13,690 bases of DNA from Deinococcus aerolatus (GCF_014647055.1 NZ_BMOL01000036.1:1-13690), one strand, 5' to 3'; counted from the stretch's first letter, positions 1 through 9,413 are shown. Notes: generated from the sequence alone by a model not told the origin. A program made the numbers and translations.

Positions 1-172
1 AGGCACGTCGCGTCACACCCGATTCTGAACCCAGCAGATTCCCTCCCGCAATTTTGGATGGCCTGTCTTCCAGCCTCTAGGACAGCTGGCCCCACCAGGA
101 TTTCACCTCCCGCGAGTCACGAAATTCCAGGCCACGGCCCCGGAGCGCGCCTGCAGCGGCTGTTTCCAGGCC

Positions 173-178
173 TATACT
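173..178 (+). promoter_or_regulatory. Possible -10 box of the LOV kinase gene
   Basis: TATACT matches five of six bases of the bacterial -10 consensus and sits about 40 bases before the kinase start codon. This would give a leader of roughly 35 bases. No convincing -35 hexamer is seen 16-18 bases upstream (the region reads CTGCAG), so the call rests on the -10 alone. Nothing else was recognised in bases 1-218, which hold no credible gene. Confidence 0.3.
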
Positions 179-218
179 TTCCCCATGACGGTCTGCCCAA
201 TCCGCCACAGGGAGGGCC

Positions 219-2855
219 ATGCACAACCCACACGGTTCCTTTCCTGACATCAAAAGCCTGAGCGAGGCTCTGGCCACGAACGTCTACGGCGTTGTTATCG
301 CCGACGCCCAGCAGCCGGATCTGCCCATCGTGTACGTCAACCCGGCTTTTGAGCACCTGAGCGGCTACACGTCTGCCGAGGTGCTGGGGCGCAACTGCCG
401 CTTTCTCCAGGGGCATGACCGGGACCAGGCAGCCCGGATGGAGCTGCGCGAGGCCATCGAGCACAGGCGCAGCGTCACCACCGTGCTGCGCAACTACCGC
501 CGGGACGGCGCCCTGTTCTTTAACGAGCTGACCATCAACCCTGTTCATGACACGTCGGGAACCGTCACGCATTTCGTGGGTTTTCAGGTGGACGTGACGG
601 CGCGGGAGGCCGCCTCCAGCCTGATGACCCACCTGCAGGACCTGACGCAGCATCTGGCCGCCGCCCGGACCCCGGACGAGGTCTTTGAGCTGATCCTGCG
701 CGATACCCTGGACGCCCTGTGGGGCATCGGCGGCGCGGTGCTGCTGGTGCAGGGAGACCGGTTGCAGGTGGCCGCGCGGCGCGGTCAGACCGGCGTCAGC
801 GTCTGGCAGACCGGGGACCTTGCGGGTCCTGGCCCCAGCGCCGACGCGCTGCGCCTGAACACGCCGCTGTTTTTCGGGGCGGGGGGCGAACTGGCGGCGG
901 CCTACCCGCAGCTCGAATCCCGCACGGGCGGCGTGGCCGCCGTCGCCAGCGCGGTGGTGCCGGTGGTGGAAGGCGGCCGTCCGCTGGCCGTGATCACGCT
1001 GGACTTCAGGGAGCCGCACGACTTCACGCCCGATGAGCAGCATTTCCTCCGGACCCTGGCCGCCCAGTGTGCGCTCGCGCTGGACCGTGCCCGGCTGGCG
1101 GGCAACCTGGAACAGCAGGTGCAGGACCGCACCGCCGAACTTGAGGCCTTCGTGAACTTCACCGAGGTGGCCGGCAGCGAGACGGACGTGCTGGCGCTGG
1201 CCCGGCGGGCCATGGACGTGCTGGGCGTCCTGTTCCCCGGCTGTACCAATGCCTATTACATCCTGGAAGGGGACCTCTGGAAGGCCAGGGTCCACACCCG
1301 CGATCTGGAGACCCAGCCGCAGCTGCTGAGCAGCATCCGGGCCGGTATGGCACTGGACACCCCGGTCTTCACCGGGCCGCTGCAGACGGGTGAACCCACG
1401 TTCGTCGATGGCTGGGACGAGGAGCGCGAACAGTTCGCCCAGTCCGGCCTCTACCAGAGTGTGGCCGTGTATCCACTGTTGTTTGACGGGGCTGTGCGGG
1501 CCATGTTCGCGATTGGTCTCAAGGACCGCTCGCGCTGGTCCGATCGTGGCCAGGCCGTGTTCCGCTCGGTGGGACGCAGCCTAAGTCTCGCGCTGGAGCG
1601 CACCGAGACGGCCCGGCAACTGGAGGCGCAGAACGCCGAACTGCTGGCCCGCACGCAGGCGCTCGAGGGCTTCGCGGCCCTGACGCATGAGCTGGGACTG
1701 ATGAGTGAGCCGCACGCGCTGATCCAGCGGGCGCTGGAGCTGGTGCGCTCCCTGTTGCCGCCGGGGTACGCCATCTTCTGGCAGATCAGCAGTGGCCGGT
1801 GGCAGGTGGCCGCGCAGCTGGGGGATGTGGGCAGTCCCGCGTTGCAGGCCGCCGTCGAGGCGGGCCTGCCGGTGGGGCAGGTGCCCACCCTGGATCTGCC
1901 CCACCAGACGCGCGAGCCGCTGTTCCAGGACCATTACGATCCTGCGCGTGACCTTGCCCCCGACCTGGTTGAGCACGTCTCCACTGTGGCCACCCTGCCC
2001 GTGATGGTGGGCGGCGAGGTCAGCGGCATTCTCAACGTTCCTCTGTTCGGGCAGCGCCCGTGGAGCGCCGCCGATCAGGCGGTCCTGAGGACGACGGCCC
2101 ACAGTCTCGGGCTGGCCCTGGAACGCGCCGAGCATGCCCGGCAGTTGAAGGCCCAGCGAGACCTGTTGCAGGTGTCGAACGAGGAACTTGAGGCCTTCAC
2201 CTACTCGGTCTCGCACGACCTGCGCACCCCGGTCCGCCACATCATCAGTTTCAGCGACCTGCTGCGCCGGTCCCTTCCCGCCCCCCTCAGTGACAAGGCC
2301 GAGCGCTACTTCGGCATCGTCCGCACCGCCGCCGACACCCTCAACACCCTGATCGACGGCATGCTCGACGTCTCCCGCGCCTCCCGCCAGCCACTGAGCC
2401 CGGTCCAGGTGGACCTGGACCGCGTGTTCGCCGCCGTCCGTCACGAGCTGAGCGTGGCCCACCCGCAGCGCCAGATCGTCTGGCAGATCGGCCCGCTGCC
2501 CACCGTCCCCGGGGACCTGAGGCTGCTGCGGCGGGTGATCACGGCGCTGCTGGACAACGCGGTCAAGTACAGCCGCGGGCGGGAGCCCGCGGTGGTCACG
2601 GTCTGGGCCGAGGACCAGGGCCACACCTGGGCGGTGTACGTGCAGGACAACGGCGTGGGATTTAACCCGCAGTACCGGGACAAGCTGTTCACGATGTTTC
2701 AGCGGCTGCACCGCCAGGAGGAGTTCGAGGGAGCGGCGGTGAGCCTGGCCAACGCGCGGCGGATCGTGACGCGGCATGGAGGCACGGTGACGGCACACGG
2801 CGAGCCGGACCTGGGCGCCACCTTCGGCTTCGTTCTGCCCAAAGCCCTACCGTGA
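219..2855 (+). CDS. LOV-GAF-GAF-GAF hybrid blue-light sensor histidine kinase
   Basis: Predicted soluble sensor kinase of 878 residues with no membrane segment or signal peptide. Residues ~15-128 form a PAS/LOV domain. It carries GRNCRFLQ with the flavin-adduct cysteine at C60, flavin-contacting N92 and N102, and Q123 in FVGFQ, so it should bind FMN and respond to blue light. Three GAF-like modules follow (~150-290, ~320-460, ~490-635), joined by charged helical linkers. The HisKA phospho-acceptor is H666 (SVSHDLRTP), the N box contains N780 (LLDNAVKYS), and the G1 box is DNGVGF at 810-815. The G2 box reads EGAAVSL (837-843) instead of the usual GTGVGL form, so kinase activity may be altered. 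The start is supported by AGGGAGGG just upstream. No response regulator is adjacent, so the partner is unknown. It converges on a diguanylate cyclase gene. The domain calls are strong; the signal output is inferred. Confidence 0.9.
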   Translation: MHNPHGSFPDIKSLSEALATNVYGVVIADAQQPDLPIVYVNPAFEHLSGYTSAEVLGRNCRFLQGHDRDQAARMELREAIEHRRSVTTVLRNYRRDGALFFNELTINPVHDTSGTVTHFVGFQVDVTAREAASSLMTHLQDLTQHLAAARTPDEVFELILRDTLDALWGIGGAVLLVQGDRLQVAARRGQTGVSVWQTGDLAGPGPSADALRLNTPLFFGAGGELAAAYPQLESRTGGVAAVASAVVPVVEGGRPLAVITLDFREPHDFTPDEQHFLRTLAAQCALALDRARLAGNLEQQVQDRTAELEAFVNFTEVAGSETDVLALARRAMDVLGVLFPGCTNAYYILEGDLWKARVHTRDLETQPQLLSSIRAGMALDTPVFTGPLQTGEPTFVDGWDEEREQFAQSGLYQSVAVYPLLFDGAVRAMFAIGLKDRSRWSDRGQAVFRSVGRSLSLALERTETARQLEAQNAELLARTQALEGFAALTHELGLMSEPHALIQRALELVRSLLPPGYAIFWQISSGRWQVAAQLGDVGSPALQAAVEAGLPVGQVPTLDLPHQTREPLFQDHYDPARDLAPDLVEHVSTVATLPVMVGGEVSGILNVPLFGQRPWSAADQAVLRTTAHSLGLALERAEHARQLKAQRDLLQVSNEELEAFTYSVSHDLRTPVRHIISFSDLLRRSLPAPLSDKAERYFGIVRTAADTLNTLIDGMLDVSRASRQPLSPVQVDLDRVFAAVRHELSVAHPQRQIVWQIGPLPTVPGDLRLLRRVITALLDNAVKYSRGREPAVVTVWAEDQGHTWAVYVQDNGVGFNPQYRDKLFTMFQRLHRQEEFEGAAVSLANARRIVTRHGGTVTAHGEPDLGATFGFVLPKALP

Positions 2856-2878
2856 TGGCCCGTGGCTGGCCGCTGCCA

Positions 2879-2904
2879 ATCAGCCCAAGGCAGGCTGGGC
2901 TGAT
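2879..2904. terminator. Stem-loop between convergent genes
   Basis: A perfect 9-bp inverted repeat (ATCAGCCCA and TGGGCTGAT, 8-base loop) starts 24 bases after the kinase stop codon. No T tract follows on either strand, so it is not a classic intrinsic terminator. Its position between convergent genes fits a terminator or transcript-end structure. Confidence 0.5.
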
Positions 2905-3106
2905 CCTCTCGGTGCCAAAGAAATGGACAGGCGGGCGCGGCATGGGTGCGTTCGCGTTCCGCCTGTGGTTCGGCTCCAGGCTGGGGGGCGGGGGAGACCT
3001 GTCTTTCCTCCCACGTCGATAGGGCAGCGCTTCCGGGGCGTCCGACAGGTGCCGTGTGTCTTGCGCCTGACCCGTGAGCGCGCAGGGACGTCCAGTCACG
3101 CCCGGA

Positions 3107-4189
3107 TCAACCCCCGAAATCCAGTCCCCAGTCCACCTGGTTGCCCACCATCCGCTGGCGCTTGGCGCGGTACATCCGGGCGTCGGCCAGGGAGAGCCAC
3201 TCGTCCAGCCCCGCGTCCGGGGCCAGGTCGGAAGGCAGCCGGGCCACGCCCCCCTGCAGGCAGAGGGGACTGGTGAGGTCCGGCCAGGCCGCGGCGCGCA
3301 TCCGGTGGGTCAGCTGCGTTGCCAGGGCGTCGAGCTGCCCGGGGTCTCCCCACACCAGCAGCGCAAATTCGTCGCCGCTCAGCCGGAAGGCACTATTGGG
3401 CGCTGCGAACACCTGGGTCAGCGCCTGTCCCAAGGTCGCCAGCACCACGTCGCCGACCTGATGCCCGTGCGCGTCGTTGATCTGCTTGAACTCGTGGACG
3501 TCGAGCATAATCAGATTGAGTTCGCGGCCGTCGTGGCGGGCCGTGTCCATCATCCCCGGCACATCATGGGAAAAAGCCCTGCGGTTGAGCAGGCCGGTGA
3601 GGGCGTCGGTGCGGGTCAGTTGCCTGAGTTCCTCGCGCAGCGCCGCGTTTTCCAGCGCAATGGCGACATGCTGGGCCAGCAGTTCAAGAAATTCCAGATC
3701 GGTCCTGTCGAAGGCCCCCGGCTCGTAACTCTGAATCGACAGCACGCCCGCCCGTCTGCCCTGGGTTTCCAGCGGCACGAACAGCATGGAAAGAGACTGT
3801 TGCTTCATCTTTACAGTCTCCTGGCGGATGTCCTGAACGATCCCGCCGCCCTTGAGCATGCGCCGGACCCGGGCCGGGTGCTGCGCCATGTACGCGAAGA
3901 TGTGCGGCACGCAGAGGGACTCGCCATGCAGCACGCTTTCCATCAGGCCTTCAGGGCAGTAGGGCAGATGTTCGGTGAAGCGCCGCTCTCCCTCGTACAT
4001 CTCCCAGCACCAGTCACCGTCCGGCTGCCGCAGGGCCAGCAGGGTGACGTGGGCGGGAAACAGTGTGCCGACCTGCTGATGCACTGCCTGCACCACCGCC
4101 TCGACCTCGTGGCTGTTGCGGGCCAGCGAGGCCAGCACCTGCACCAGCTGGCTGTAACGTGAAAGGAGAGTGGTCTCGGACCTCGGCAT
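3107..4189 (-). CDS. GAF-GGDEF diguanylate cyclase-like protein (SGDEF signature)
   Basis: A 360-residue cytosolic protein. Residues ~15-183 form a GAF sensor module and ~190-345 a GGDEF domain. The GGDEF domain starts with the usual LTRTDALTGLLNRRAF (191-206), has the metal-binding region LDVHEFKQIND (D230, N238, D239) and GH at 241-242, then SGDEF at 271-275 and LADARMYRAKR near 334. The expected product is cyclic di-GMP from two GTP. The first glycine of GGDEF is serine, a substitution seen in some active cyclases. No RxxD inhibitory site precedes the motif, so product feedback by that route is unlikely. The GAF domain implies control by a ligand, redox state or protein partner. The start at 4189 is chosen because GGAG lies 7 bases upstream. 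Its 3' end faces the LOV kinase gene. Confidence 0.88.
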   Translation of the reverse strand: MPRSETTLLSRYSQLVQVLASLARNSHEVEAVVQAVHQQVGTLFPAHVTLLALRQPDGDWCWEMYEGERRFTEHLPYCPEGLMESVLHGESLCVPHIFAYMAQHPARVRRMLKGGGIVQDIRQETVKMKQQSLSMLFVPLETQGRRAGVLSIQSYEPGAFDRTDLEFLELLAQHVAIALENAALREELRQLTRTDALTGLLNRRAFSHDVPGMMDTARHDGRELNLIMLDVHEFKQINDAHGHQVGDVVLATLGQALTQVFAAPNSAFRLSGDEFALLVWGDPGQLDALATQLTHRMRAAAWPDLTSPLCLQGGVARLPSDLAPDAGLDEWLSLADARMYRAKRQRMVGNQVDWGLDFGG

Positions 4190-4657
4190 GCATGGACTCC
4201 AGAATCGATTGGGCGGTCAGGTGGGCTGCGGGCAGGGGAAGCTGGACATCACCCTGGTGGGTCTCCAGGTATCCCCTTACTATGCCGTACCAACGTGTCC
4301 TGGAGGGAAGATGTCAGCATGTTCTCTACAAGGCGGCACGCCCCGCGCTCCGCTCAGGCCGGCCCGTTCCAGCAGCCTGGGTGGCCACCTCGGGCACCTC
4401 TGTCAACACAGGCCAGAGGCAAGGCGGACTGGGCTGTGCTGTGGCATCCGCAGTGCCCCCGGCCCGACTGGCATGCCCGGGGCAACGCTGTTCCACCCCA
4501 CTGACCACATGTGCCCAGTATCGCCACCCGGCTCTTTCATTGTTCGCACAGCGCAGGGACCGGCGAACGCGTGAGGCACAGCGCAGGTTCGGACCGTCCC
4601 GGCAGGGGACCGCCCCCGAAGCGGCGGATCAGTTCGGCCTGGGGCACTCGAGGTTAC
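4190..4657. other. Gene-free region between the cyclase gene and the decayed operon
   Basis: No open frame here has recognisable protein content on either strand. The stretch must hold the upstream control region of the leftward cyclase gene, but no clear -35/-10 pair was found. A 12-base direct repeat, GCACAGCGCAGG, occurs at 4546-4557 and 4576-4587. The right boundary is where permease-like coding sequence begins, so part of this stretch may be the far side of a deletion. Confidence 0.5.
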
Positions 4658-4765
4658 GTCTGGCAGTGGATGCCCGCCGGACGGCTGTTTATCCTGACCG
4701 TGCTGGCCACCAATTTTCTGGGCGACGGCCTGCGCGACGCGCTGGAGCCCAAGGGCGAACAGTAA
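4658..4765 (+). pseudogene. C-terminal remnant of a DppC/OppC-type peptide ABC transporter permease
   Basis: The frame ending in TAA at 4763-4765 encodes a stretch including FILTVLATNFLGDGLRDALE. This matches the characteristic end of DppC/OppC inner-membrane permeases (hydrophobic last helix, then LGDGLRDALDP). Upstream of about codon 4658 the same frame reads as non-permease sequence, with none of the roughly 250 residues expected, including the EAA loop. It is therefore the tail of a deleted gene. It lies 29 bases before the start of the DHDPS-family fragment, the spacing expected within an operon. Peptide-type ABC importers are known sialic acid transporters (SatABCD), which fits nanE downstream, but the original substrate cannot be read from this fragment. 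Confidence 0.7.
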
Positions 4766-4794
4766 TGCCCTCTCACCCCCCTTCGAGGATTCGC

Positions 4795-5296
4795 ATGACC
4801 ACTGCTGACTTTCCCGCCAACCTGCACGGCATCATTCCCCCCGTCATCACCCCGCTGACCCCTGACTTTCAAGTAGATGAAGCGTCCCTGCGCCGCGTCA
4901 TCAAGCACCTGCTGGACGGCGGCGTCCACGGCCTGTTCCTGCTGGGCTCCACCAGCGAGGCGGTGTTCATGGACGCCCCGCAGCGCCGCGAGGTGCTGCG
5001 CATTGCGGTGGACGAGGTGGCTGGGCGCGTGCCGCTGCTGGCCGGCGTGATCGACCCCACCACCGACCGCGTGATTGCCCACGCCAGAGACGCCCGCGAC
5101 GCCGGCGTGGACGGTCTGGGCGTCACCGCGCCGTTTTACGCTCGCACCAGCCAGACCGAGATTGTCGAGCACTTCCGCGCGGTGCATGAGGCCGTGGGCC
5201 TGCCGATCATGGCCTACGACATTCCCAATCTGCCGCTCAGCGCCCAGGAAACCGAGCAGGTGCGGATCATCCTGGAAGCCGAGGGGCTGCTGGTTC

Positions 5297-5304
<8 letters not shown>
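4795..5304 (+). pseudogene. Truncated DHDPS/N-acetylneuraminate lyase family protein
   Basis: A 169-residue frame; the family is normally ~290-310 residues. It has family hallmarks: IIPPVITPLTPDF near the start, GSTSEAV at 51-57 (the GxTGE carboxylate-binding loop), TAPFY at 111-115 and YDIP at 141-144 with the conserved tyrosine. The sequence then departs from the family (LPLSAQETEQ onward) and stops. The Schiff-base lysine segment and the C-terminal half of the TIM barrel are absent, so aldolase/lyase activity is not expected. The start has a good ribosome site (GAGG, 6-base spacer). Its last 8 bases overlap nanE, so it may survive as a translated leader for nanE. Linkage to nanE suggests an ancestral sialic acid lyase (NanA), but other DHDPS-family aldolases are possible. 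Confidence 0.75.
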
Positions 5305-5983
<679 letters not shown>

Positions 5984-5987
5984 TCAG

Positions 5988-7010
5988 TCAGACCGGACTG
6001 CCTGTCCCCCCATCCTCGTCGCCCAGCTCGTTGTAGCGCCGCTCGGCGGCGCTTTTAATGGGGTTGTGGCGGCTGATGGGAGACTCGGCCTCGTGGCCCG
6101 GCACCCCCCGGTCGCTGGCAGTGGCCGTGGGCAACAGCCGGGTGGCCAGCGCCAGCAGGTCGGCGGTGAGCTGCGGGGCCAGCGCCTGGGCGTAGCCCAG
6201 CATCACGGCCGAGCCGCCGATCAACGCCTGGGCGTCGCCGCGGACCAGGGCATCCACCATCCGGCGGGCGGCCACGTCCGCGTCCAGCGAGACCAGCGGC
6301 AGGTTGTCCACCGTGGCGAACAGCGCGTATTCCTTGCGGTGCTGGCCCTTGACGGTGGCCTGACGCGGGCTGCCGGTCCGCATCACCGTGGGGCACACCG
6401 TGGTGACGCCCACGCCGTCCCCAGCCAGTTCGGCGCGCAGCGCCTGACCCAGCCCGGTCAGGGCGAACTTGCTGACGCTGTACGGGGCCAGGTGCGGCAC
6501 CGCCACCCGGCCGCCCACCGAGGACACCAGCAGCACCCGGCCGCCCCGCCGGCGCAGTTCCGGCAGGGCCAGCCGGGTCAGCCGCAGCGGCGCAAAGGTG
6601 TTGATCTCCATGCTCTGGCGGAAGTCGTCCTCGGTCATGTTGGCCAGCGGTCCGCTCTGAATCAGGCCCGCGTTGTTGACCAGCACGTCCAGGCCGCCGT
6701 GCCGGCGGATGGTCTCGGCCAGCGCGCGTACCAGATCGTCCTGCTGGGTCACGTCCCCCGTCACCGTGTGGACCCGCTCTCCTGCCCTCAGTTGCCCGGC
6801 GGCCCGTGCCAGGTCCGGCCCGGTGCGGGCCATCAGCGTGACCCGCGCCCCACGGCTCAGGAACTCGGCGGCCAGCGCCAGCCCCAGCCCGCGGGAACCG
6901 CCGGTGATCAGCACGCTCTTGTCCCTCAGGTTATAGGGGACGGTGAAGGCCCGCCGCGCGGCGACAGCCGTGACTGCCGCTGCCAGGATCAGCCATTTCG
7001 GAATTCGCAT
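5988..7010 (-). CDS. SDR family NAD(P)-dependent oxidoreductase with N-terminal membrane anchor
   Basis: A 340-residue classical-type short-chain dehydrogenase/reductase. It shows the Rossmann nucleotide motif TGGSRGLG (36-43), NNAG (112-115), catalytic S163/S164 in VSSVGG, and YSVSK with Y177 and K181. A basic residue then [12 protein letters not shown] (7-18) precedes the fold and could act as a membrane anchor. A C-terminal extension after ~300 is polar and probably disordered. The ATG at 7010 is chosen because the frame upstream of it is shadow sequence; the ribosome site is weak. It lies on the same strand downstream of eboF, separated by 104 bases that contain a stem-loop. It may be a late gene of the ebo transcript or a separate unit. 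The substrate is unknown. Confidence 0.88.
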   Translation of the reverse strand: MRIPKWLILAAAVTAVAARRAFTVPYNLRDKSVLITGGSRGLGLALAAEFLSRGARVTLMARTGPDLARAAGQLRAGERVHTVTGDVTQQDDLVRALAETIRRHGGLDVLVNNAGLIQSGPLANMTEDDFRQSMEINTFAPLRLTRLALPELRRRGGRVLLVSSVGGRVAVPHLAPYSVSKFALTGLGQALRAELAGDGVGVTTVCPTVMRTGSPRQATVKGQHRKEYALFATVDNLPLVSLDADVAARRMVDALVRGDAQALIGGSAVMLGYAQALAPQLTADLLALATRLLPTATASDRGVPGHEAESPISRHNPIKSAAERRYNELGDEDGGTGSPV

Positions 7011-7044
7011 GCCCGCATTGTGGGCAGTGTCGCCGCCGCAGGGG

Positions 7045-7073
7045 GCGCGTCTTAAGGGCCGCCCAAGACGCGC
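7045..7073 (-). terminator. Stem-loop between eboF and the SDR gene
   Basis: A perfect 9-bp inverted repeat (GCGCGTCTT and AAGACGCGC) with an 11-base GC-rich loop, lying 42 bases beyond the eboF stop and 35 bases before the SDR start. No T tract follows on the - strand. It could be a weak terminator, an attenuator that lowers SDR expression relative to the ebo genes, or an mRNA-stabilising 3' structure. Confidence 0.45.
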
Positions 7074-7114
7074 TGAGGGCTGCAAAAGATGCGAGACAGG
7101 CCGAGCGGGTGGAC

Positions 7115-8533
7115 TCAGCGGGCTGGCGACACGCCGGACCGGGTGCCGGCATCCACCCCCAGGTGCGCCAGAATGGCGGGGAACACGTCGGTGGCCTCCA
7201 GGGGCCGGTCTGGCAGCAGGTCGCCGCGCGAGGTGATCAGCAGCGGGCCTGCGGCCGGGTCCTCGCCCACGCGCCCGTGCGTGCCCCGCACCAGCGCGGC
7301 GTCGAAGCCGATCACGTTCAGCAGGTAGCGGAAGCCCAGCTTCTTCTTGAGCAGCGCCACGCCCGCGTTGAGTTTCGCCGGGCTGTGCGGGTCCATGAAC
7401 AGTTCCACGGGGTCGTAGCCGGGCTTGCGGTGGATGTCCACGGTGCGGGCGTAATCGGGCGCCCTGGCGTCGTCGAGCCAGTGGTAGTACGTGAACCACG
7501 CGCCCTGCTCGGCCACCACCACGAAGTCCCCGGCGCGGTCATGGTCCAGGTGGCGCCGCGCCTTGCCCTCGGCGTCCAGCACCTCGGCCACGCCGGGCAG
7601 GGCCTCGAGCAGGGCCCGGACCTCGTCCAGGCGCTCAGGGTCATTGACGTAGACGTGCGCCACCTGATGATCGGCCACGGCGAAGGCGGCGCTGGCCCCC
7701 GCGTCGAGCAGCTCGCGCCCGACCTCACGGCGCACGTTGATCAGCTCGGCCTCACGCAGCGCGCGGTTGATGTGGACCGGTCGCCACGCCCGCTCGATGC
7801 CGTACTCGGACACGACCATGACCTGCACGCCCCGGCGCTCGTAGTGGTCGATCAGGTCCCCGGCCACCTGGTCAATTTCCGCGAACTGTTTGACCAGGGC
7901 GGCAGGGTCCGGGCCGTGCTGTTGCAGGCCGTAATCCAGGTGCGGCAGGTACACCAGGTTCAGCGTCGGCGCGTAGCGCTCGTCGATGTGTTTGGCGGCC
8001 TCGGCAATCCAGGCGCTGGAGGTGATGTTGGCGTTGGGGCCCCAGTAGCTGAACAGCGGGAAGGTGCCCAGCTTCGCCTGAAGCTCGTCGCGCAGTTCCT
8101 GTGGCTGGGTGTAGCAGTCGGGCAGCTTGCGGCCGTCGGCCGGATACATGGGCCGGGGCGTGACCGTGTAGTCCGCGCCCGAGTACATGTTGTACCACCA
8201 GCCGATGTTGGCGACGGTGGCACTGGGGTCGTGGGCGCGCAGGGCGTCCCACAGCTTGGGGCTCTGGATCAGGTGGTTGGACTGGCGCCAGAACTTGATC
8301 TCACGCTCGTCCTTGAAAAACCAGCCGTTGCCGACGATGCCGTGGGTGGACGGCCACTCGCCAGTCAGGTAGGTGGCCTGAACTGAGCAGGTCACGGCGG
8401 GGAGCATGGGGGCCAGCGGGGTGACCTGTCCGCGCCCCGCGAAGGCCCGCAGGCGGGGCAGGTGGTCCAGCAGGTCCGGGGTCAGGCCGACGATGTCGAT
8501 CACGGCCAGACGGGGGGGGTTGGAATGGGTCAT
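7115..8533 (-). CDS. eboF: EboF-like NPP/alkaline phosphatase superfamily protein
   Basis: A 472-residue member of the type I phosphodiesterase/nucleotide pyrophosphatase branch of the alkaline phosphatase fold, the usual last enzyme of ebo clusters. Visible landmarks are D13 in VIDIVGL, the nucleophile-type T48 in [21 protein letters not shown] near 64-71, D200 in [14 protein letters not shown] and H418 in GTHGRVGED. Two classical metal motifs differ. The D-x-x-G-H motif reads DYGLQ (200-204), and the SDHGM motif reads SEYGI (242-246). Metal content and reaction are therefore uncertain. No signal peptide is seen, so it is probably cytosolic. The start is supported by AGGA 7 bases before ATG. 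The start lies 1 base after the eboC stop. The family call is strong; the eboF name depends on the gene neighbourhood. Confidence 0.88.
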   Translation of the reverse strand: MTHSNPPRLAVIDIVGLTPDLLDHLPRLRAFAGRGQVTPLAPMLPAVTCSVQATYLTGEWPSTHGIVGNGWFFKDEREIKFWRQSNHLIQSPKLWDALRAHDPSATVANIGWWYNMYSGADYTVTPRPMYPADGRKLPDCYTQPQELRDELQAKLGTFPLFSYWGPNANITSSAWIAEAAKHIDERYAPTLNLVYLPHLDYGLQQHGPDPAALVKQFAEIDQVAGDLIDHYERRGVQVMVVSEYGIERAWRPVHINRALREAELINVRREVGRELLDAGASAAFAVADHQVAHVYVNDPERLDEVRALLEALPGVAEVLDAEGKARRHLDHDRAGDFVVVAEQGAWFTYYHWLDDARAPDYARTVDIHRKPGYDPVELFMDPHSPAKLNAGVALLKKKLGFRYLLNVIGFDAALVRGTHGRVGEDPAAGPLLITSRGDLLPDRPLEATDVFPAILAHLGVDAGTRSGVSPAR

Positions 8534-8534
8534 G

Positions 8535-9413
8535 TCAGGTTCCTTTGATGTGCTGCTGCCACCACAGGGTCAGCAGAAAGGCGGCGTAGGCGACGGGCAG
8601 CCACGCCCACGCCCCGGCGGCGGCCAGCACGGTTGCGTCGAGCAGGCACATGCCCGCGATCATCTTGCCCACCGACGCGCCGATGTTGCGCCGGAGGCCG
8701 TACACGAAGCCCAGGCTGTGGACGGTCCACGCGGCCAGCCCCAGCGCCGCGAGCCACACTGGCCACGCGAAGCCGCCCAGCAGGGCGTAGGCCACCGGCG
8801 CGGCGACCAGCGCCACCGGCCAGTAGCGCGCGGCCCAGCCCTGTGGCTTCTGGGGGCGGCCCTCGGTCTTGGCGACGTAGGTCAGCCCCGCCGTGTACGC
8901 GGCCAGCAGCAGCGCCCAGACAGTCACCCCCAGGCCGGGGGTTGGGGTCACGGCCAGCGCCGCCGTCAGGTAGACCAGGGCGCGGGTGGCGCCCATCACC
9001 ACCGGACTCAGCGGATTGGTCTTGTGCCAGACGTCGTACAGCACGATCAAGGCGGCCAGCACCACGCCGCCCAGCGGGGCGCGGCCCCCGGCCAGCAGCA
9101 GCAGCGCGAAGCCTGCCGCAAACAGGACGGCGGTGATCGCCCAGGCCTCGGCCGGCGCGATCAGGCCGGAGGGCAGCGGCCGTTCGGGGCGCTCGCGGCG
9201 GTCGATCTCAAGGTCGAGCAGGTCATTGAGGTACATGCCTGCCGTGTAGAACAGCGTCATCCCCAGCGCCGCAGGCAACGCCTGACCTCCGGTCCCGCCG
9301 ACCAGGGCCGCCCCGGCCAGCGCGTTGGTCACCACTGTGGGCGAGTTGGAGATGCGGGCCAGCGACAGATGCCCGCGCAGGCGGCCCGGCTGCTGCGCGG
9401 CCCTAGAGGACAC
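8535..9413 (-). CDS. eboC: UbiA family prenyltransferase EboC
   Basis: A 292-residue polytopic inner-membrane protein with about eight to nine hydrophobic helices. The first aspartate-rich motif is NDLLDLEID (63-71), followed by RPERPLPSG (75-83), which binds prenyl diphosphate through Mg2+. The second conserved region is YDVWHK (126-131). UbiA enzymes transfer prenyl groups to aromatic or other acceptors in the membrane; the acceptor here is unknown. The start is a GTG at 9413 lying inside the 3' end of eboE (11-base overlap), with GGAG 10 bases upstream; no ATG is available before the first motif. This implies translational coupling to eboE. As the only clear multi-pass membrane protein of the cluster, it is the natural membrane component of any lipid-linked carrier made by the pathway. 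Confidence 0.92.
   Translation of the reverse strand: MSSRAAQQPGRLRGHLSLARISNSPTVVTNALAGAALVGGTGGQALPAALGMTLFYTAGMYLNDLLDLEIDRRERPERPLPSGLIAPAEAWAITAVLFAAGFALLLLAGGRAPLGGVVLAALIVLYDVWHKTNPLSPVVMGATRALVYLTAALAVTPTPGLGVTVWALLLAAYTAGLTYVAKTEGRPQKPQGWAARYWPVALVAAPVAYALLGGFAWPVWLAALGLAAWTVHSLGFVYGLRRNIGASVGKMIAGMCLLDATVLAAAGAWAWLPVAYAAFLLTLWWQQHIKGT

Noticed and set aside
63..85. CTGTC/GACAG hairpin near the left edge as a terminator
   Set aside because: The stem is 5-6 bp with an 11-base loop and no T tract, and no upstream gene is visible in the window.
117..1295. Long - strand open frame opposite the LOV kinase
   Set aside because: It lies antisense to a protein with clear domain motifs, is rich in R, H, G, P and Q as expected of high-GC shadow frames, and has no recognisable motif.
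1581..2798. 405-codon - strand frame opposite the kinase C-terminal half
   Set aside because: It is antisense to HisKA/HATPase coding sequence with shadow-type composition and no family signature.
5985..6000. CAGTC/GACTG hairpin between nanE and the SDR gene as a shared terminator
   Set aside because: The stem is only 5 bp and there is no T tract; it overlaps the SDR coding end, so the evidence is too weak.
7109..8386. 425-codon + strand frame opposite eboF
   Set aside because: It is a repetitive V/Q/H/G/R-rich composition and a mirror of the eboF frame, which has clear family motifs.
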